The position numbers were made by a program, and so were the translations under genes. A stretch of 64,000 bases of DNA, taken from NCBI RefSeq assembly GCF_040675875.1, contig NZ_JBEGII010000001.1, positions 1,860,001-1,924,000 of the forward strand. The letters are read 5' to 3'. How positions within the stretch are numbered: the stretch's first letter is position 1; every line of letters starts with the position of its first letter. Source of the stretch: Microbacterium sp. LWO12-1.2. Lineage in GTDB: Bacteria; Actinomycetota; Actinomycetes; Actinomycetales; Microbacteriaceae. Below are positions 18,799-27,973 of this stretch, one piece after another. Under the pieces are notes generated by a model that did not search any database, was not told the DNA's origin, and saw only the letters and a program-made list of their open reading frames with translations.

Positions 18799-20625
18799 GT
18801 GACTACCCAGACGCAGGATTCCGTCGTCCGTGACGGCGTGCACTACCACCAGTTCGACATCGTGATCGTGGGTGCCGGCGGCGCCGGCATGCGCGCCGCG
18901 ATCGAGGCCGGTCCCGGCGCGAAGACCGCCGTGATCTCCAAGCTGTACCCCACGCGTTCCCACACCGGAGCGGCGCAGGGCGGCATGGCGGCGGCACTCG
19001 CGAACGTCGAGGAGGACTCCTGGGAGTGGCACACCTTCGACACGGTCAAGGGTGGCGACTACCTCGTCGACCAGGATGCGGCGGAGATCCTCGCGAAGGA
19101 GGCCATCGACGCGGTCATCGACCTCGAGAACATGGGCCTCCCCTTCAACCGCACTCCCGAGGGCAAGATCGACCAGCGTCGCTTCGGCGGCCACACGGCA
19201 GAGCATGGCAAGACCCCCGTCCGCCGCGCGTGCTACGCCGCCGACCGCACCGGTCACATGATCCTGCAGACGCTGTTCCAGAACTGCGTCAAGCTCGGTA
19301 TCAACTTCTTCAACGAGTTCTACGTGCTCGACCTGCTGACCGTGAAGGATGCGGATGGCAAGACCCAGGTCTCCGGTGTCGTCGCCTACGACCTGTCCAC
19401 CGGCGAACTGCACGTCTTCCAGGCCAAGGCCGTGATCTTCGCGACCGGCGGCTTCGGCAAGATCTTCAAGACCACCTCCAACGCACACACCCTCACGGGT
19501 GACGGCGTCGGCATCGTCTGGCGCAAGGGACTCCCCCTCGAGGACCTGGAGTTCTTCCAGTTCCACCCGACAGGGCTGGCCGGCCTCGGCATCCTCCTCA
19601 CCGAAGGTGCACGAGGTGAGGGCGCGATCCTGCGCAACGCCTCGGGCGAGCGCTTCATGGAGCGCTACGCCCCCACGATCAAGGACCTCGCTCCGCGTGA
19701 CATCGTCGCGCGCTGCATGGTGCAGGAGGTCCTCGACGGTCGCGGCGCAGGCCCCCACAAGGACTACGTGCTGCTCGACTGCACACACCTGGGCGCCGAG
19801 GTCCTCGAGACCAAGCTCCCCGACATCACCGAGTTCGCCCGCACGTATCTGGGCGTCGACCCGGTCGTCGAGCCGGTGCCCGTGATGCCGACCGCGCACT
19901 ACGCCATGGGCGGCATCCCGACCAACAACGACGGCGAGGTCCTCGCGGACAACACCACTGTCGTCCCCGGCCTCTACGCCGCCGGCGAGTGCGCGTGCGT
20001 CTCGGTGCACGGCGCGAACCGCCTCGGCACCAACTCGCTCCTCGACATCAACGTGTTCGGCAAGCGCGCCGGTCGCAACGCGGTGAAGTACGTCCAGACG
20101 GCCGACTTCGTTCCGCTCCCCGAGAACCCGGCCGCCTTCGTGTCCGACATGCTCGAGGGCCTGCGCAACAACCAGGGCACCGAGCGCATCGCCGTGCTGC
20201 GCAAGACGCTGCAGGACGAGATGGACAAGGGCGCGCAGGTGTTCCGCACGCACGACTCCCTCCAGCACGTGCTCGGCGTCATCGCCGAACTGCGCGAGCG
20301 CTACAAGAACGTGCACGTCGACGACAAGGGTCAGCGGTTCAACACCGACCTGCTCGAGGCTGTCGAGCTGGGCTTCCTCCTCGACATCGCCGAGGTCGTC
20401 GTCTACGCCGCGCAGAACCGCGAGGAGAGCCGTGGCGGCCACATGCGCGACGACTTCCCGAAGCGCAACGACGAGAAGTACATGCAGCACACCATGGCGT
20501 ACCTGACCGGCGACGCGCACTCGTCCGACCCTGGCGATCACATCAAGCTCGACTGGAAGCCGGTCGTGTTCACGAAGAACGAGCAGGGCGAGTTCAACTA
20601 CCCGCCGATGGAGAGGAAGTACTGA
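18799..20625 (+). CDS. sdhA: Succinate dehydrogenase flavoprotein subunit
   Basis: This 608-residue protein has the FAD-binding [11 protein letters not shown] motif and the SHTGAAQGG segment whose histidine holds FAD covalently. It also has FHPTGLAG in the substrate region and [19 protein letters not shown] near residue 400. It oxidises succinate to fumarate in the citric acid cycle. The start is a GTG preceded by a purine-rich AAGAAGAA stretch. Confidence 0.97.
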   Translation: MTTQTQDSVVRDGVHYHQFDIVIVGAGGAGMRAAIEAGPGAKTAVISKLYPTRSHTGAAQGGMAAALANVEEDSWEWHTFDTVKGGDYLVDQDAAEILAKEAIDAVIDLENMGLPFNRTPEGKIDQRRFGGHTAEHGKTPVRRACYAADRTGHMILQTLFQNCVKLGINFFNEFYVLDLLTVKDADGKTQVSGVVAYDLSTGELHVFQAKAVIFATGGFGKIFKTTSNAHTLTGDGVGIVWRKGLPLEDLEFFQFHPTGLAGLGILLTEGARGEGAILRNASGERFMERYAPTIKDLAPRDIVARCMVQEVLDGRGAGPHKDYVLLDCTHLGAEVLETKLPDITEFARTYLGVDPVVEPVPVMPTAHYAMGGIPTNNDGEVLADNTTVVPGLYAAGECACVSVHGANRLGTNSLLDINVFGKRAGRNAVKYVQTADFVPLPENPAAFVSDMLEGLRNNQGTERIAVLRKTLQDEMDKGAQVFRTHDSLQHVLGVIAELRERYKNVHVDDKGQRFNTDLLEAVELGFLLDIAEVVVYAAQNREESRGGHMRDDFPKRNDEKYMQHTMAYLTGDAHSSDPGDHIKLDWKPVVFTKNEQGEFNYPPMERKY

Positions 20626-20627
20626 GC

Positions 20628-21395
20628 ATGTCCACCGCCATCGCAGAAGCACCTGCCGACACGACGCAAGAGGCTGCGATCCAGTCCTTCATCGTGACCT
20701 TCAACATCCGCCGGTTCGACCCCGAGGTCGACGCCGAGCCGCACTGGGTCGACTACGACGTGGAGCTGTACTCCACCGACCGCGTGCTCGACGCGCTGCA
20801 CAAGATCAAGTGGGAGGTCGACGGATCGCTGACCTTCCGCCGCTCCTGCGCACACGGCATCTGCGGCTCGGATGCGATGCGCATCAACGGCCGCAACCGC
20901 CTCGCGTGCAAGACGCTGATCAAGGACCTGGACATCTCCAAGCCGATCTACGTCGAAGCCATCAAGGGCCTCCCCCTCGAGAAGGACCTCGTCGTCGACA
21001 TGGAGCCGTTCTTCGCCTCCTACCGCGAGGTCCAGCCGTTCCTCGTCGCGAACTCCGTGCCGGAGAAGGGCAAGGAGCGCGTCCAGACGATCGCCGACCG
21101 CGAGATCTTCGACGACACCACCAAGTGCATCCTGTGCGCCGCGTGCACCTCGTCCTGCCCCGTGTTCTGGACCGACGGACAGTACTTCGGTCCGGCCGCG
21201 ATCGTGAACGCTCACCGCTTCATCTTCGACTCGCGCGACGACAACGCCGCCGTGCGCCTCGACATCCTCAACGACAAGGAAGGCGTCTGGCGCTGCCGCA
21301 CGACCTTCAACTGCTCCGAGGCATGCCCGCGCGGCATCGAGGTCACCAAGGCCATCGCCGAGGTCAAGCAGGCGGTCCTGCGCGGCCGTCGCTGA
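20628..21395 (+). CDS. sdhB: Succinate dehydrogenase iron-sulfur subunit
   Basis: The 255-residue protein holds the cysteines for three clusters: CAHGICGSDAM with an upstream cysteine for the 2Fe-2S cluster, CILCAACTSSCP for the 4Fe-4S cluster and CSEACPRGI for the 3Fe-4S cluster. It carries electrons from SdhA to the membrane anchor. The start ATG is two bases after the sdhA stop. Confidence 0.97.
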   Translation: MSTAIAEAPADTTQEAAIQSFIVTFNIRRFDPEVDAEPHWVDYDVELYSTDRVLDALHKIKWEVDGSLTFRRSCAHGICGSDAMRINGRNRLACKTLIKDLDISKPIYVEAIKGLPLEKDLVVDMEPFFASYREVQPFLVANSVPEKGKERVQTIADREIFDDTTKCILCAACTSSCPVFWTDGQYFGPAAIVNAHRFIFDSRDDNAAVRLDILNDKEGVWRCRTTFNCSEACPRGIEVTKAIAEVKQAVLRGRR

Positions 21396-21411
21396 GCGCT
21401 TCCCGCTGTCC

Positions 21412-21448
21412 GACACGCCTCCGCCCTTGGATAGGGTGGAGGCGTGTC
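21412..21448 (+). terminator. Hairpin after sdhB that embeds the next start codon
   Basis: Bases 21412-21426 and 21434-21448 pair at 14 of 15 positions. The hairpin begins 16 bases after the sdhB stop and could end the sdh transcript, though no T-run follows. Its 3' arm contains the GTG start and the GGAGG of the YihY gene, so in a read-through transcript it would hide that start. Confidence 0.55.
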
Positions 21449-22688
21449 TGATTCCGGTGGCGCCGCGCCCGAAGCCGGTCGCCTCGATGTGGCCGTCGAG
21501 CGCGCCACCGCGCTGACCCAGAGGACGCTCGGCCTGTTCCCCGTGCGGGTCTGGCGGCACTTCCTGCAGCACAACGGCTTCCTGTTGGCCGCCGGCGTCA
21601 GCTATCAGGCGCTGTTCGCGATCTTCGCCGCGATCTACCTCGCCTTCGCGATCGCAGGCCTGTGGCTCGGTGGCAGCGAAGCGGCCGTCAACGGCCTGAT
21701 CGAGATGATCAACAACTACATCCCCAATCTGATCGTCCCCGAGGGCGGACTCGTCACCCCTGATCAGGTGCGGAAGATCGCCGCGGGCACGACGAGCCTC
21801 CTGAGCATCACCGGCTCGATCGCCCTCGGCACCGTGATATGGACCGCGATCGGCTGGGTGACCTTCTCGCGGCGCGCGACCAGGGACATCTTCGGTCTTC
21901 CACCCGACCGGCGCAGCTACCTGCTCCTGAAGGCCCGCGACCTGTTGGCGGCGCTGATCTTCGGCGTCTCGCTGATCGTCGGTTCGCTGCTCAGCTCTGC
22001 GAGCGCTGCGGTGCTGAGTTGGGTGCTGTCTCAGCTGGGGTGGGATTCCGGGTCCGACGGCCTGAACACCAGCATCCGCATCGGCACCGTCCTGGTCTCG
22101 TTCGCATTGTTGTCCTGCGCCCTCGCTGCGATGGTGCGTTTCCTCACCGGCACCTCGCTGCGCTGGCGGATCATCTGGCCCGGCGCGCTCCTCGGCGGCG
22201 GCGCGATGACGGTCCTCCAGTTCGGTGCGGGTTTCCTGCTGAGCTACACGCCGTCCAACCCGCTGCTCGCCACGTTCGCGATCTTCATCGGTCTGCTCCT
22301 GTGGTTCCGCATCAACGGCGTCGTGATGCTCGTCGCCTCCTCCTGGATCGCCGTCGCCGCGAAGGACCGCGACGTCCCGCTGCTCCATCAGACCGAGGCG
22401 GAGCGTCGCATGGCGGAGTATCAGGCGCTCCTGACCGCGGCGCGCATCCGGGTACGAGAGGCCCATGCCGCCCGCGACGCTGCGCCGTGGCATCGCGCGT
22501 GGGCAGCGGGACGAGCCGTGCGCGCGGCCGAGGCCGAGCTCGCCGATCTGGAGGCGACGCCGCCACCACCCGCCGATTCCGGCACTCCCCTCGCTCAGCG
22601 CCTGCTGTCTGAACTGAACCGCCCGTCTCGGGATGCCGGCTCCGCACGTGATGCCAGCGGCGATCGGGATGTCGGAGGCGCTCGTTAG
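21444..22688 (+). CDS. YihY/BrkB family membrane protein
   Basis: The 414-residue protein has about six membrane segments between residues ~40 and 310 and a charged, alanine-rich cytoplasmic tail. The GVSYQALFAIFAAIYL opening and FGLPPDRRSYLLLKARDL loop match the YihY/virulence factor BrkB family. The function of this family is not established. The GTG start lies six bases after TAGGGT (21432-21437), a pattern for leaderless transcription. Confidence 0.85.
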   Translation: MSDSGGAAPEAGRLDVAVERATALTQRTLGLFPVRVWRHFLQHNGFLLAAGVSYQALFAIFAAIYLAFAIAGLWLGGSEAAVNGLIEMINNYIPNLIVPEGGLVTPDQVRKIAAGTTSLLSITGSIALGTVIWTAIGWVTFSRRATRDIFGLPPDRRSYLLLKARDLLAALIFGVSLIVGSLLSSASAAVLSWVLSQLGWDSGSDGLNTSIRIGTVLVSFALLSCALAAMVRFLTGTSLRWRIIWPGALLGGGAMTVLQFGAGFLLSYTPSNPLLATFAIFIGLLLWFRINGVVMLVASSWIAVAAKDRDVPLLHQTEAERRMAEYQALLTAARIRVREAHAARDAAPWHRAWAAGRAVRAAEAELADLEATPPPPADSGTPLAQRLLSELNRPSRDAGSARDASGDRDVGGAR

Positions 22689-22691
22689 GCT
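22686..22691 (+). promoter_or_regulatory. Candidate -10 box for leaderless exonuclease III transcript
   Basis: TAGGCT ends seven bases before the ATG at 22699, so transcription would start at or beside the start codon. The box overlaps the stop codon of the previous gene. No ribosome binding site is seen in the gap. Confidence 0.45.
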
Positions 22692-22698
22692 TGTCCTC

Positions 22699-23538
22699 AT
22701 GCCTCATCTGCGTATCGCCTCGGTCAATGTCAACGGAATCCGGGCGGCAGCCCGCAACGGGATGAGCGGGTGGCTCGATGCCGCCGACGTCGACATCCTG
22801 ACGATGCAGGAGGTCCGCGGACAGGACGAGCACCTCGAGGCGGCCCTCCCCGGCTGGACCTTCGTGCATGACGAGGCCACGGCCAAGGGCCGCGCCGGCG
22901 TCGCAATCGCGAGCCGCGTACCGGCCATCGCCTCTCGCACCGACTTCGGCGACCCCGACTTCGACTCGAAGGGGCGGTGGATCGAGGCCGACTTCCTGAT
23001 CGGCGACCGGCCTCTCACCGTCGTCAGCGCCTACGTGCACTCCGGTGAGGCCGACACCCCGAAGCAGGACGAGAAGTGGAAGTTCCTCGACGCATTCGGG
23101 CCGCGCCTCGCCGAGCTCGGCGCCGACGATGCGCTCGCGCTCGTCACGGGCGACCTGAACGTGGGGCACCGCGAGCTCGACATCAAGAACTGGCGCGGAA
23201 ACCGCAAGAAGGCCGGCTTCCTGCCGCGTGAGCGGGCGTACTTCGACCGCTTCCTCGGCCCCGCCGGCACCGAGGTCACCGGCGTCGACGGCACCGTGGG
23301 CACGGGGCTGGGATGGGTCGACATCGGACGTCGCTTCCACGGAGAGGTCGACGGTCCGTACACCTGGTGGTCCATGCGCGGTCAGGCGTTCGACAACGAC
23401 GCCGGATGGCGGATCGACTACCACCTGGCCACGCCGGCTCTCGCGGAGCGCGCCACCGCATACCACGTCGCGCGCGCAGCAGCCTATGACCAGCGCTGGA
23501 GCGATCACGCTCCCGTGGTCGTCGACTACACCTACTGA
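22699..23538 (+). CDS. xth: Exodeoxyribonuclease III (AP endonuclease)
   Basis: The 279-residue protein has the exonuclease III fold motifs in order: IASVNVNGIRAA, MQEVRGQDEH with the metal glutamate, TGDLNVGHRE, WRIDYHLATP and WSDHAPVV with the catalytic aspartate-histidine pair. It cuts DNA at abasic sites and trims 3' ends in base excision repair. The frame is open upstream, but homologous proteins start at MPHLRIASVN, which fits the -10 box seven bases before this ATG. Confidence 0.93.
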   Translation: MPHLRIASVNVNGIRAAARNGMSGWLDAADVDILTMQEVRGQDEHLEAALPGWTFVHDEATAKGRAGVAIASRVPAIASRTDFGDPDFDSKGRWIEADFLIGDRPLTVVSAYVHSGEADTPKQDEKWKFLDAFGPRLAELGADDALALVTGDLNVGHRELDIKNWRGNRKKAGFLPRERAYFDRFLGPAGTEVTGVDGTVGTGLGWVDIGRRFHGEVDGPYTWWSMRGQAFDNDAGWRIDYHLATPALAERATAYHVARAAAYDQRWSDHAPVVVDYTY

Positions 23539-24197
23539 GGCGTCGAGCGACCAGGAGCACGGCCGGGGCCGTCCTCCTGGTCGAGGTACCGATACCACCC
23601 GCGGTACTCGAGGACCGTGCCGAGCACAGGGTTCGTCGCGCGCATCCTGATCGTGCGACGACTGCGACTCTCATCCCACCCGTCCTCGAGGTCGACATCG
23701 ACACCGAAGATCCCGCCGAGCGGGATACGCCGTCCGGCGACACGCAGCGCGACGCGGCGTGTGCGCATGCGCAGGGCGCCGTCGTCCGTGACGCTGCAAT
23801 GCTCGAGCATCTCCACGCGGCCCCGGGCACCCAACACGTTGTGCACGATGCCGGGACGGGAGGTCGTGGTCAGTCGGTCCGCGATGTACTGCGTCGATCC
23901 GGGAAATCGGAACTCCCGTATCGACTCGAGCGACGCGTGGCCCGACGCGGTCACCCCGCAGCTCACGGTGAGCGTGAAGGGCACATCGCGTCCGAAACGG
24001 GTGACCAGCATCCTCGGTCCCACGAACGGCCGACCGAGCGCGGACAGCCGTCCGAAACGGCTGCCGGCGACCTCGAAGACCCCTTCGGCGCGGTCGTCCT
24101 CCGGCGCAGCAGCGCGCATCTGCGCCAGGATCTGCGGATGCAGCCGCTCGGCATCCGCACCCAGAGCCCGAAGGAACGCCTCTCCCCTGGCCGTCAC
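23532..24197 (-). CDS. DUF4166 domain protein (second of a tandem pair)
   Basis: The 221-residue protein starts at a GTG that overlaps the previous stop by four bases. It opens with FLRALGADAERLHPQI, the DUF4166 entry motif, then has GRDVPFTLTVSC and the conserved REFRFPGSTQYIADRL block near the middle. DUF4166 proteins have no proven function. It is a diverged paralog of the gene just upstream. Its 3' end overlaps the convergent exonuclease gene by seven bases. Confidence 0.75.
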   Translation of the reverse strand: MTARGEAFLRALGADAERLHPQILAQMRAAAPEDDRAEGVFEVAGSRFGRLSALGRPFVGPRMLVTRFGRDVPFTLTVSCGVTASGHASLESIREFRFPGSTQYIADRLTTTSRPGIVHNVLGARGRVEMLEHCSVTDDGALRMRTRRVALRVAGRRIPLGGIFGVDVDLEDGWDESRSRRTIRMRATNPVLGTVLEYRGWYRYLDQEDGPGRAPGRSTPQ

Positions 24198-24880
24198 TCG
24201 CGTGCCTCCTCGCGATACGGCTTGACGGTCGCCGGCGCTGCTCCATCGGTCGGGAACTCGCACTCGAAGGCGCCGTGATATCCGAACAGGAAGCCGAGCA
24301 GGTCGTTGCGCACTTCGAGGTCGATCACGAAGCATCCTCGCTCGTCATCGAATCGCTCGATCAGGTGCGCCCGCCCGCTGAACAGCATCGGGAAGCGGAA
24401 CGCGATCGGGCCCTCGTAGAAGCGCTGCGCTCCGGAGGTCAGCCGCAGACCGCCGTCGTCGGTCACTGCGAGCTCCAGGTCGACCGCGAGGTGCTGATGC
24501 GTGCCGAGATAGTCGACGATCCTTCCCCGAGCCTCGCTGTAGATCATCGTCGCGTCGAAGCGGCGCCGGCGGCCTGGGCGCACCGTCATGGTGCGCACGA
24601 ACGTCACGGTCTCGCGGCCGAGACTGTCGATGTACGCATGGTTGTCGATCTGGAACGGGATGTCGGTGCCGCGTTCGGGGAACATGATGTTGCGCATCGT
24701 CCCGATCGCGAGGAACGGCAGCGTCCACCACGGACCGCGTCGCACCTCCGACATGACCCCGCGCCCCACGCAGCTGTACCCCGCGGCCACGCCGACACCG
24801 AAGCGACGCTGAAGCTGCGGGTGCAGGCGCGTGAAATCGGCCCCGAGGGCGCGCGCGAACACGCCGTCTTCTGTTGTCAT
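24194..24880 (-). CDS. DUF4166 domain protein (first of a tandem pair)
   Basis: The 228-residue protein begins FARALGADFTRLHPQLQRRF and carries GTDIPFQIDNHAYIDSLGRE and GCFVIDLEVRN, the layout of DUF4166. It shares order and spacing of motifs with its downstream neighbour, so the pair probably arose by duplication. The start ATG overlaps the stop of the SRPBCC gene by four bases. No signal peptide or membrane segment is visible. Confidence 0.75.
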   Translation of the reverse strand: MTTEDGVFARALGADFTRLHPQLQRRFGVGVAAGYSCVGRGVMSEVRRGPWWTLPFLAIGTMRNIMFPERGTDIPFQIDNHAYIDSLGRETVTFVRTMTVRPGRRRRFDATMIYSEARGRIVDYLGTHQHLAVDLELAVTDDGGLRLTSGAQRFYEGPIAFRFPMLFSGRAHLIERFDDERGCFVIDLEVRNDLLGFLFGYHGAFECEFPTDGAAPATVKPYREEARE

Positions 24881-25530
24881 GAACTGATCACCTCGAGAGA
24901 ATCCGGAGCGTCCTGCATGATCGTGCGCGCCCCACGGTGCGGCGGGCGCGAGAGGCAGCGACGTGCCCGTGGCCCTCCCCGGCGGAGCGCGCGCCATCCG
25001 CTGACCCGTTCCGGAGCAATGTCGTCCTCCGCCCAGATCCTGAGGCGATCGAAGCTGCGCGCGGTGAGCCACCACACGAAGCGCCTGGTCACCAGCCGGT
25101 CGATGATCCCGCCGAGCCGACCCCACCCCGGCTCGTAGTCGTACCCGGTGATGAAGCGAACGCCCGCATCGGTCGGGATGTAGCGCCAGTATCCGCGGCC
25201 GGCCTGCAACGGCGACACCCGATCGTCCGAGTCGAAGACCAGCGCCGAGGTGCGCTCGCCCCGAGGGCTCTCGCGCGTGCCGAGCGAGACCCCGGTTCCG
25301 CGGATCGTGTGCACGAGCAGATCGAGTTCGTACTCGAACTCCTGAGCGCCGTCCGGCCGTAGCCGCACGGGCCGGATGTCGGTGAAACGCGCGTCCCAGC
25401 GCACGTGCGATGCGGGGTCCTGCGTGAGGCTCCACACCGTCTCGAGCGGTGCGCTGATGAGGATCTCCACATACAGCGCACGATCCCGGCGAGCGGGTGC
25501 GGGGCCTTCGTGGCGGGACGGAGCCGACAT
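24877..25530 (-). CDS. SRPBCC family protein
   Basis: The 217-residue protein has the START/SRPBCC pattern early: ILISAPLETVWSLTQDPASHVRWD at about residues 24-47, in a fold that forms a deep hydrophobic pocket. Such proteins bind or modify lipids, polyketides and other hydrophobic ligands. It is first in a three-gene translationally coupled operon with two DUF4166 proteins. No clear partner enzyme is present, so the ligand is unknown. Confidence 0.7.
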   Translation of the reverse strand: MSAPSRHEGPAPARRDRALYVEILISAPLETVWSLTQDPASHVRWDARFTDIRPVRLRPDGAQEFEYELDLLVHTIRGTGVSLGTRESPRGERTSALVFDSDDRVSPLQAGRGYWRYIPTDAGVRFITGYDYEPGWGRLGGIIDRLVTRRFVWWLTARSFDRLRIWAEDDIAPERVSGWRALRRGGPRARRCLSRPPHRGARTIMQDAPDSLEVISS

Positions 25531-25590
25531 CCCGTCAGCCTAGACGAAGCCGGTCGCCGGCCCCGTGAGGAGCGGCCGCGCGGATGACCA

Positions 25591-25596
25591 TAGGAT
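25591..25596 (+). promoter_or_regulatory. Candidate -10 box for leaderless trpS transcript
   Basis: TAGGAT ends seven bases before the GTG at 25604. Transcription would start at or next to the start codon. It favours this GTG over the upstream in-frame start at 25565. Confidence 0.5.
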
Positions 25597-25603
25597 TGAC
25601 CTC

Positions 25604-26608
25604 GTGACCAAGCCTCGCCTCTACTCCGGAATGCAGCCCTCAGCCGATTCTCTCCAGATCGGCAACTACATCGGCGCGCTCCTGCAGTGGCGAGACCTCC
25701 AGAGCTCGTACGACGCGTACTTCTCCGTGGTCGACCTGCACGCCCTCACCGTCGCTCAGGACCCGGCCGTGCTCCGCGAGAAGACGCGTCGGACCGCCGC
25801 GCAGTACATCGCCGCGGGGATCGAGCCGTCGCTGTCGACCCTCTACGTGCAGTCGCACGTGCGGGCGCACGCCGAACTCGCGTGGATCCTCAGCACGATC
25901 ACGGGATTCGGTGAAGCCGGTCGCATGACCCAGTTCAAGGACAAGTCCTCGCGCTACGGCCAGGACGGCACCAGCGTGGGGCTCTTCACCTACCCGGTGT
26001 TGATGGCGGCCGACATCCTGCTCTACCAGACCGATGTGGTGCCGGTCGGCGACGACCAGAAGCAGCACGTCGAGCTCACCCGCACCCTCGCCGAGCGATT
26101 CAACTCGCGCTTCGGTGAGACGTTCACGGTGCCGATGCCGGTGATCCAGAAGGAGACCGCCCGGATCTACGACCTGCAGAACCCGACGTCGAAGATGTCG
26201 AAGTCCGCAGAGAGCGACGCCGGCGTGATCTGGATGCTCGACGACCCTGCGAAGTCCGCGAAGAAGATCATGCGGGCCGTGACCGACAACGAGGGCTCCG
26301 TGCGCTTCGACCGGGAGAACAAGCCGGGCGTCTCCAATCTGCTCACGATCTACGCGGCCCTCAGCGGCCAGCAGGTCTCCTCGATCGAGAACGAGTACAC
26401 AGGCCGCGGCTACGGGGACTTCAAGAAGGGTCTCGCCGAGATCGTCGTGAACGAGTTCGAGCCGGTGCGTGCGCGCGCGCTGGAGCTGCTGGACGACCCT
26501 GCAGAGCTCGATCGCATCCTGGCGGAGAACGCCGGGAAGGCGGATGCCGTCGCCGACGCGACGCTGTTCGATGTCTACGACCGGGTCGGCCTGCTCCGTC
26601 GCGTCTAG
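25604..26608 (+). CDS. trpS: Tryptophan--tRNA ligase
   Basis: The 334-residue class I synthetase has the HIGH-like segment LQIGNYIGALLQW near residue 18, GDDQKQHVELTR in the middle and the KMSKS loop (SKMSKSAES) near residue 195. It charges tRNA-Trp with tryptophan. Length matches bacterial TrpRS. The replacement of the HIGH histidine by QIGN-type residues is normal for this enzyme. The start is set by homology and by the TAGGAT box seven bases upstream. Confidence 0.95.
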   Translation: MTKPRLYSGMQPSADSLQIGNYIGALLQWRDLQSSYDAYFSVVDLHALTVAQDPAVLREKTRRTAAQYIAAGIEPSLSTLYVQSHVRAHAELAWILSTITGFGEAGRMTQFKDKSSRYGQDGTSVGLFTYPVLMAADILLYQTDVVPVGDDQKQHVELTRTLAERFNSRFGETFTVPMPVIQKETARIYDLQNPTSKMSKSAESDAGVIWMLDDPAKSAKKIMRAVTDNEGSVRFDRENKPGVSNLLTIYAALSGQQVSSIENEYTGRGYGDFKKGLAEIVVNEFEPVRARALELLDDPAELDRILAENAGKADAVADATLFDVYDRVGLLRRV

Positions 26609-26619
26609 AGCAGCGCCCC

Positions 26620-26625
26620 TAGGAT
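26620..26625 (+). promoter_or_regulatory. Candidate -10 box for leaderless transcript of the proline-rich protein
   Basis: TAGGAT ends six bases before the GTG start at 26632. It lies 11 bases after the trpS stop, so the gene probably has its own transcript. No -35 is obvious. Confidence 0.5.
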
Positions 26626-26631
26626 GGGGTC

Positions 26632-27264
26632 GTGACCGATCCGCAGCTGCCCCCACCGTCCGGCGCCGTTCCTCCCGTTCCTCCTGCGCCCTCCGGTGCG
26701 ATTCCGCCGCCCCCGATCGCGCCGCCGTACCCGACGCCTCCGAGTGGCCCCGCGTATGCGACGCCTCCCGCTGCGGTCGCGCCGACGGCGTACTCGGCTC
26801 CTCCTGGGGCCTACCAGGTGCCGGTCGGCGGCTACGCGCAACCGGCCGGAGGCTACGTCGTACCGGACACCGCTCCGCGCAAGTCAGGGCTGCTCGGCGT
26901 TCTCTCGCTGCTCTTCTCGCTGGTCGCGGCCGTGGTCACGCCCATCGTCGTCGGTGTCGCCTCATACGAGATCGGTCGTCGGATCCCCGAGGCCGCCACG
27001 CGCGTCGACGACTTCGATTCCCTGGCGTGGCTCTCTCCCGCGCGCGATCAAGTGCTCTGGGCTGAACTGTCGTTCTGGACCGGGACGATCCTCGGCATCG
27101 TGGCGATCGTCATCGGCATCCTCGCCATCGTCCGCAAGCAGGGTCGCGGACAGGGCATTGCGGCTCTGATCATCTCCGCGGTCGGCCCGGTGATCTTCTT
27201 CCTGGTGGTGCTGGTGGCGCTCACGCTCGGTGGCGCGGCGGGAGCGGCCGGACTCTACAGCTGA
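26632..27264 (+). CDS. Proline-rich membrane protein with DUF4190-like C-terminus
   Basis: The 210-residue protein has a disordered first half (residues 1-85) rich in P, A, Y and G, then hydrophobic segments at about residues 88-108, 150-166 and 180-205. This layout, a proline-rich cytoplasmic tail before a small membrane domain, is common in actinobacterial proteins of unknown role. No enzyme motif is visible. The GTG start fits the -10 box six bases before it. Confidence 0.65.
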   Translation: MTDPQLPPPSGAVPPVPPAPSGAIPPPPIAPPYPTPPSGPAYATPPAAVAPTAYSAPPGAYQVPVGGYAQPAGGYVVPDTAPRKSGLLGVLSLLFSLVAAVVTPIVVGVASYEIGRRIPEAATRVDDFDSLAWLSPARDQVLWAELSFWTGTILGIVAIVIGILAIVRKQGRGQGIAALIISAVGPVIFFLVVLVALTLGGAAGAAGLYS

Positions 27265-27271
27265 TCCACAC

Positions 27272-27306
27272 GCACCACGTGGCGCGCTCAGCGCGGCGCG
27301 TGGTGC
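27272..27306. terminator. Bidirectional terminator between the proline-rich gene and pth
   Basis: Bases 27272-27287 and 27291-27306 pair at 14 of 16 positions, with TTCT following on the plus strand. The three-base loop (27288-27290) is exactly the pth stop codon, so the hairpin covers the end of the pth coding region as well as the gap after the plus-strand gene. Confidence 0.6.
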
Positions 27307-27869
27307 TTCTGCTGTGCGGCGACCAGTCCCTCGGCGACGAGGAGCTCCACCGCATCCGCGGCATCGTCGACCAGGATAGGCAGGTTCGCACGCTCGTCCT
27401 TGCCGAACGGCGAGAGCACCCAGTCGGCGGGATCCTGGCGTCCGACCGGGCGGCCGATGCCGACGCGCACTCGCGGGAAGTCCGGGGTGGCGATGGCACG
27501 GGCGACGTCGCGCACGCCATTGTGACCGCCGTGGCCTCCCCCGATCTTGAGCTTGACCGTGTCGAACGGGATGTCGAGTTCGTCGTGCACGACGACGATC
27601 TGCTCCGGCGGCACGGAGTAGAAGCGCGCGAGTGCGGCGACCGGGGTGCCCGACACGTTCATGAAGGTGTTGGGCTTGGCCAGCACGAGCTTGTCGGCGC
27701 CGGGCCGCAACCAGGTCTCGACGACCCGCGCGCCTCCCTTGTGCTCACGAAAGCTCTCGCCACGGCGCGCGGCGAGCTCGTCCACGACCATCTGGCCGAT
27801 GTTGTGACGCGTCGCCTCATAGCGGGGCCCTGGGTTGCCGAGCCCGACCACGAGCCAGGTCGATGTCAT
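27288..27869 (-). CDS. pth: Peptidyl-tRNA hydrolase
   Basis: The 193-residue protein begins [21 protein letters not shown], which includes the catalytic histidine in the family motif NxxxRHNIG. It also has [10 protein letters not shown] and [26 protein letters not shown], with the active-site aspartate. It releases tRNA from stalled peptidyl-tRNA. Pairing with the L25 gene upstream is the standard arrangement. Confidence 0.95.
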   Translation of the reverse strand: MTSTWLVVGLGNPGPRYEATRHNIGQMVVDELAARRGESFREHKGGARVVETWLRPGADKLVLAKPNTFMNVSGTPVAALARFYSVPPEQIVVVHDELDIPFDTVKLKIGGGHGGHNGVRDVARAIATPDFPRVRVGIGRPVGRQDPADWVLSPFGKDERANLPILVDDAADAVELLVAEGLVAAQQKHHAPR

Positions 27870-27922
27870 GTTGTCCTCGTCCTCTCGCTCCGGGCCAGCT
27901 GTGCGACCCGGTCAGGATACGA

Positions 27923-27955
27923 CAGAGGGGACGCGATCGGATCGCGTCCCCTCTG
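27923..27955 (-). terminator. Hairpin between rplY and pth
   Basis: A perfect 15-bp GC-rich inverted repeat (27923-27937 with 27941-27955, three-base loop) lies 18 bases after the L25 stop and before pth. Only a weak T-rich tail follows on the minus strand. It may end or attenuate the rplY transcript before pth. Confidence 0.65.
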
Positions 27956-27973
27956 CGGTGAAACTGTCGGAGA

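Noticed and set aside
20598..22700. A 700-residue open frame on the minus strand, and a similar 732-residue frame at 45220-47418
   Set aside because: Both lie antisense to well-recognised genes (sdhB and YihY; iclR and the dehydratase) and show no domain or start signal.
25604..25690. TrpRS seemed to lack the HIGH histidine
   Set aside because: Bacterial TrpRS commonly has xIGN in this place, and the KMSKS loop is intact, so this is family variation.
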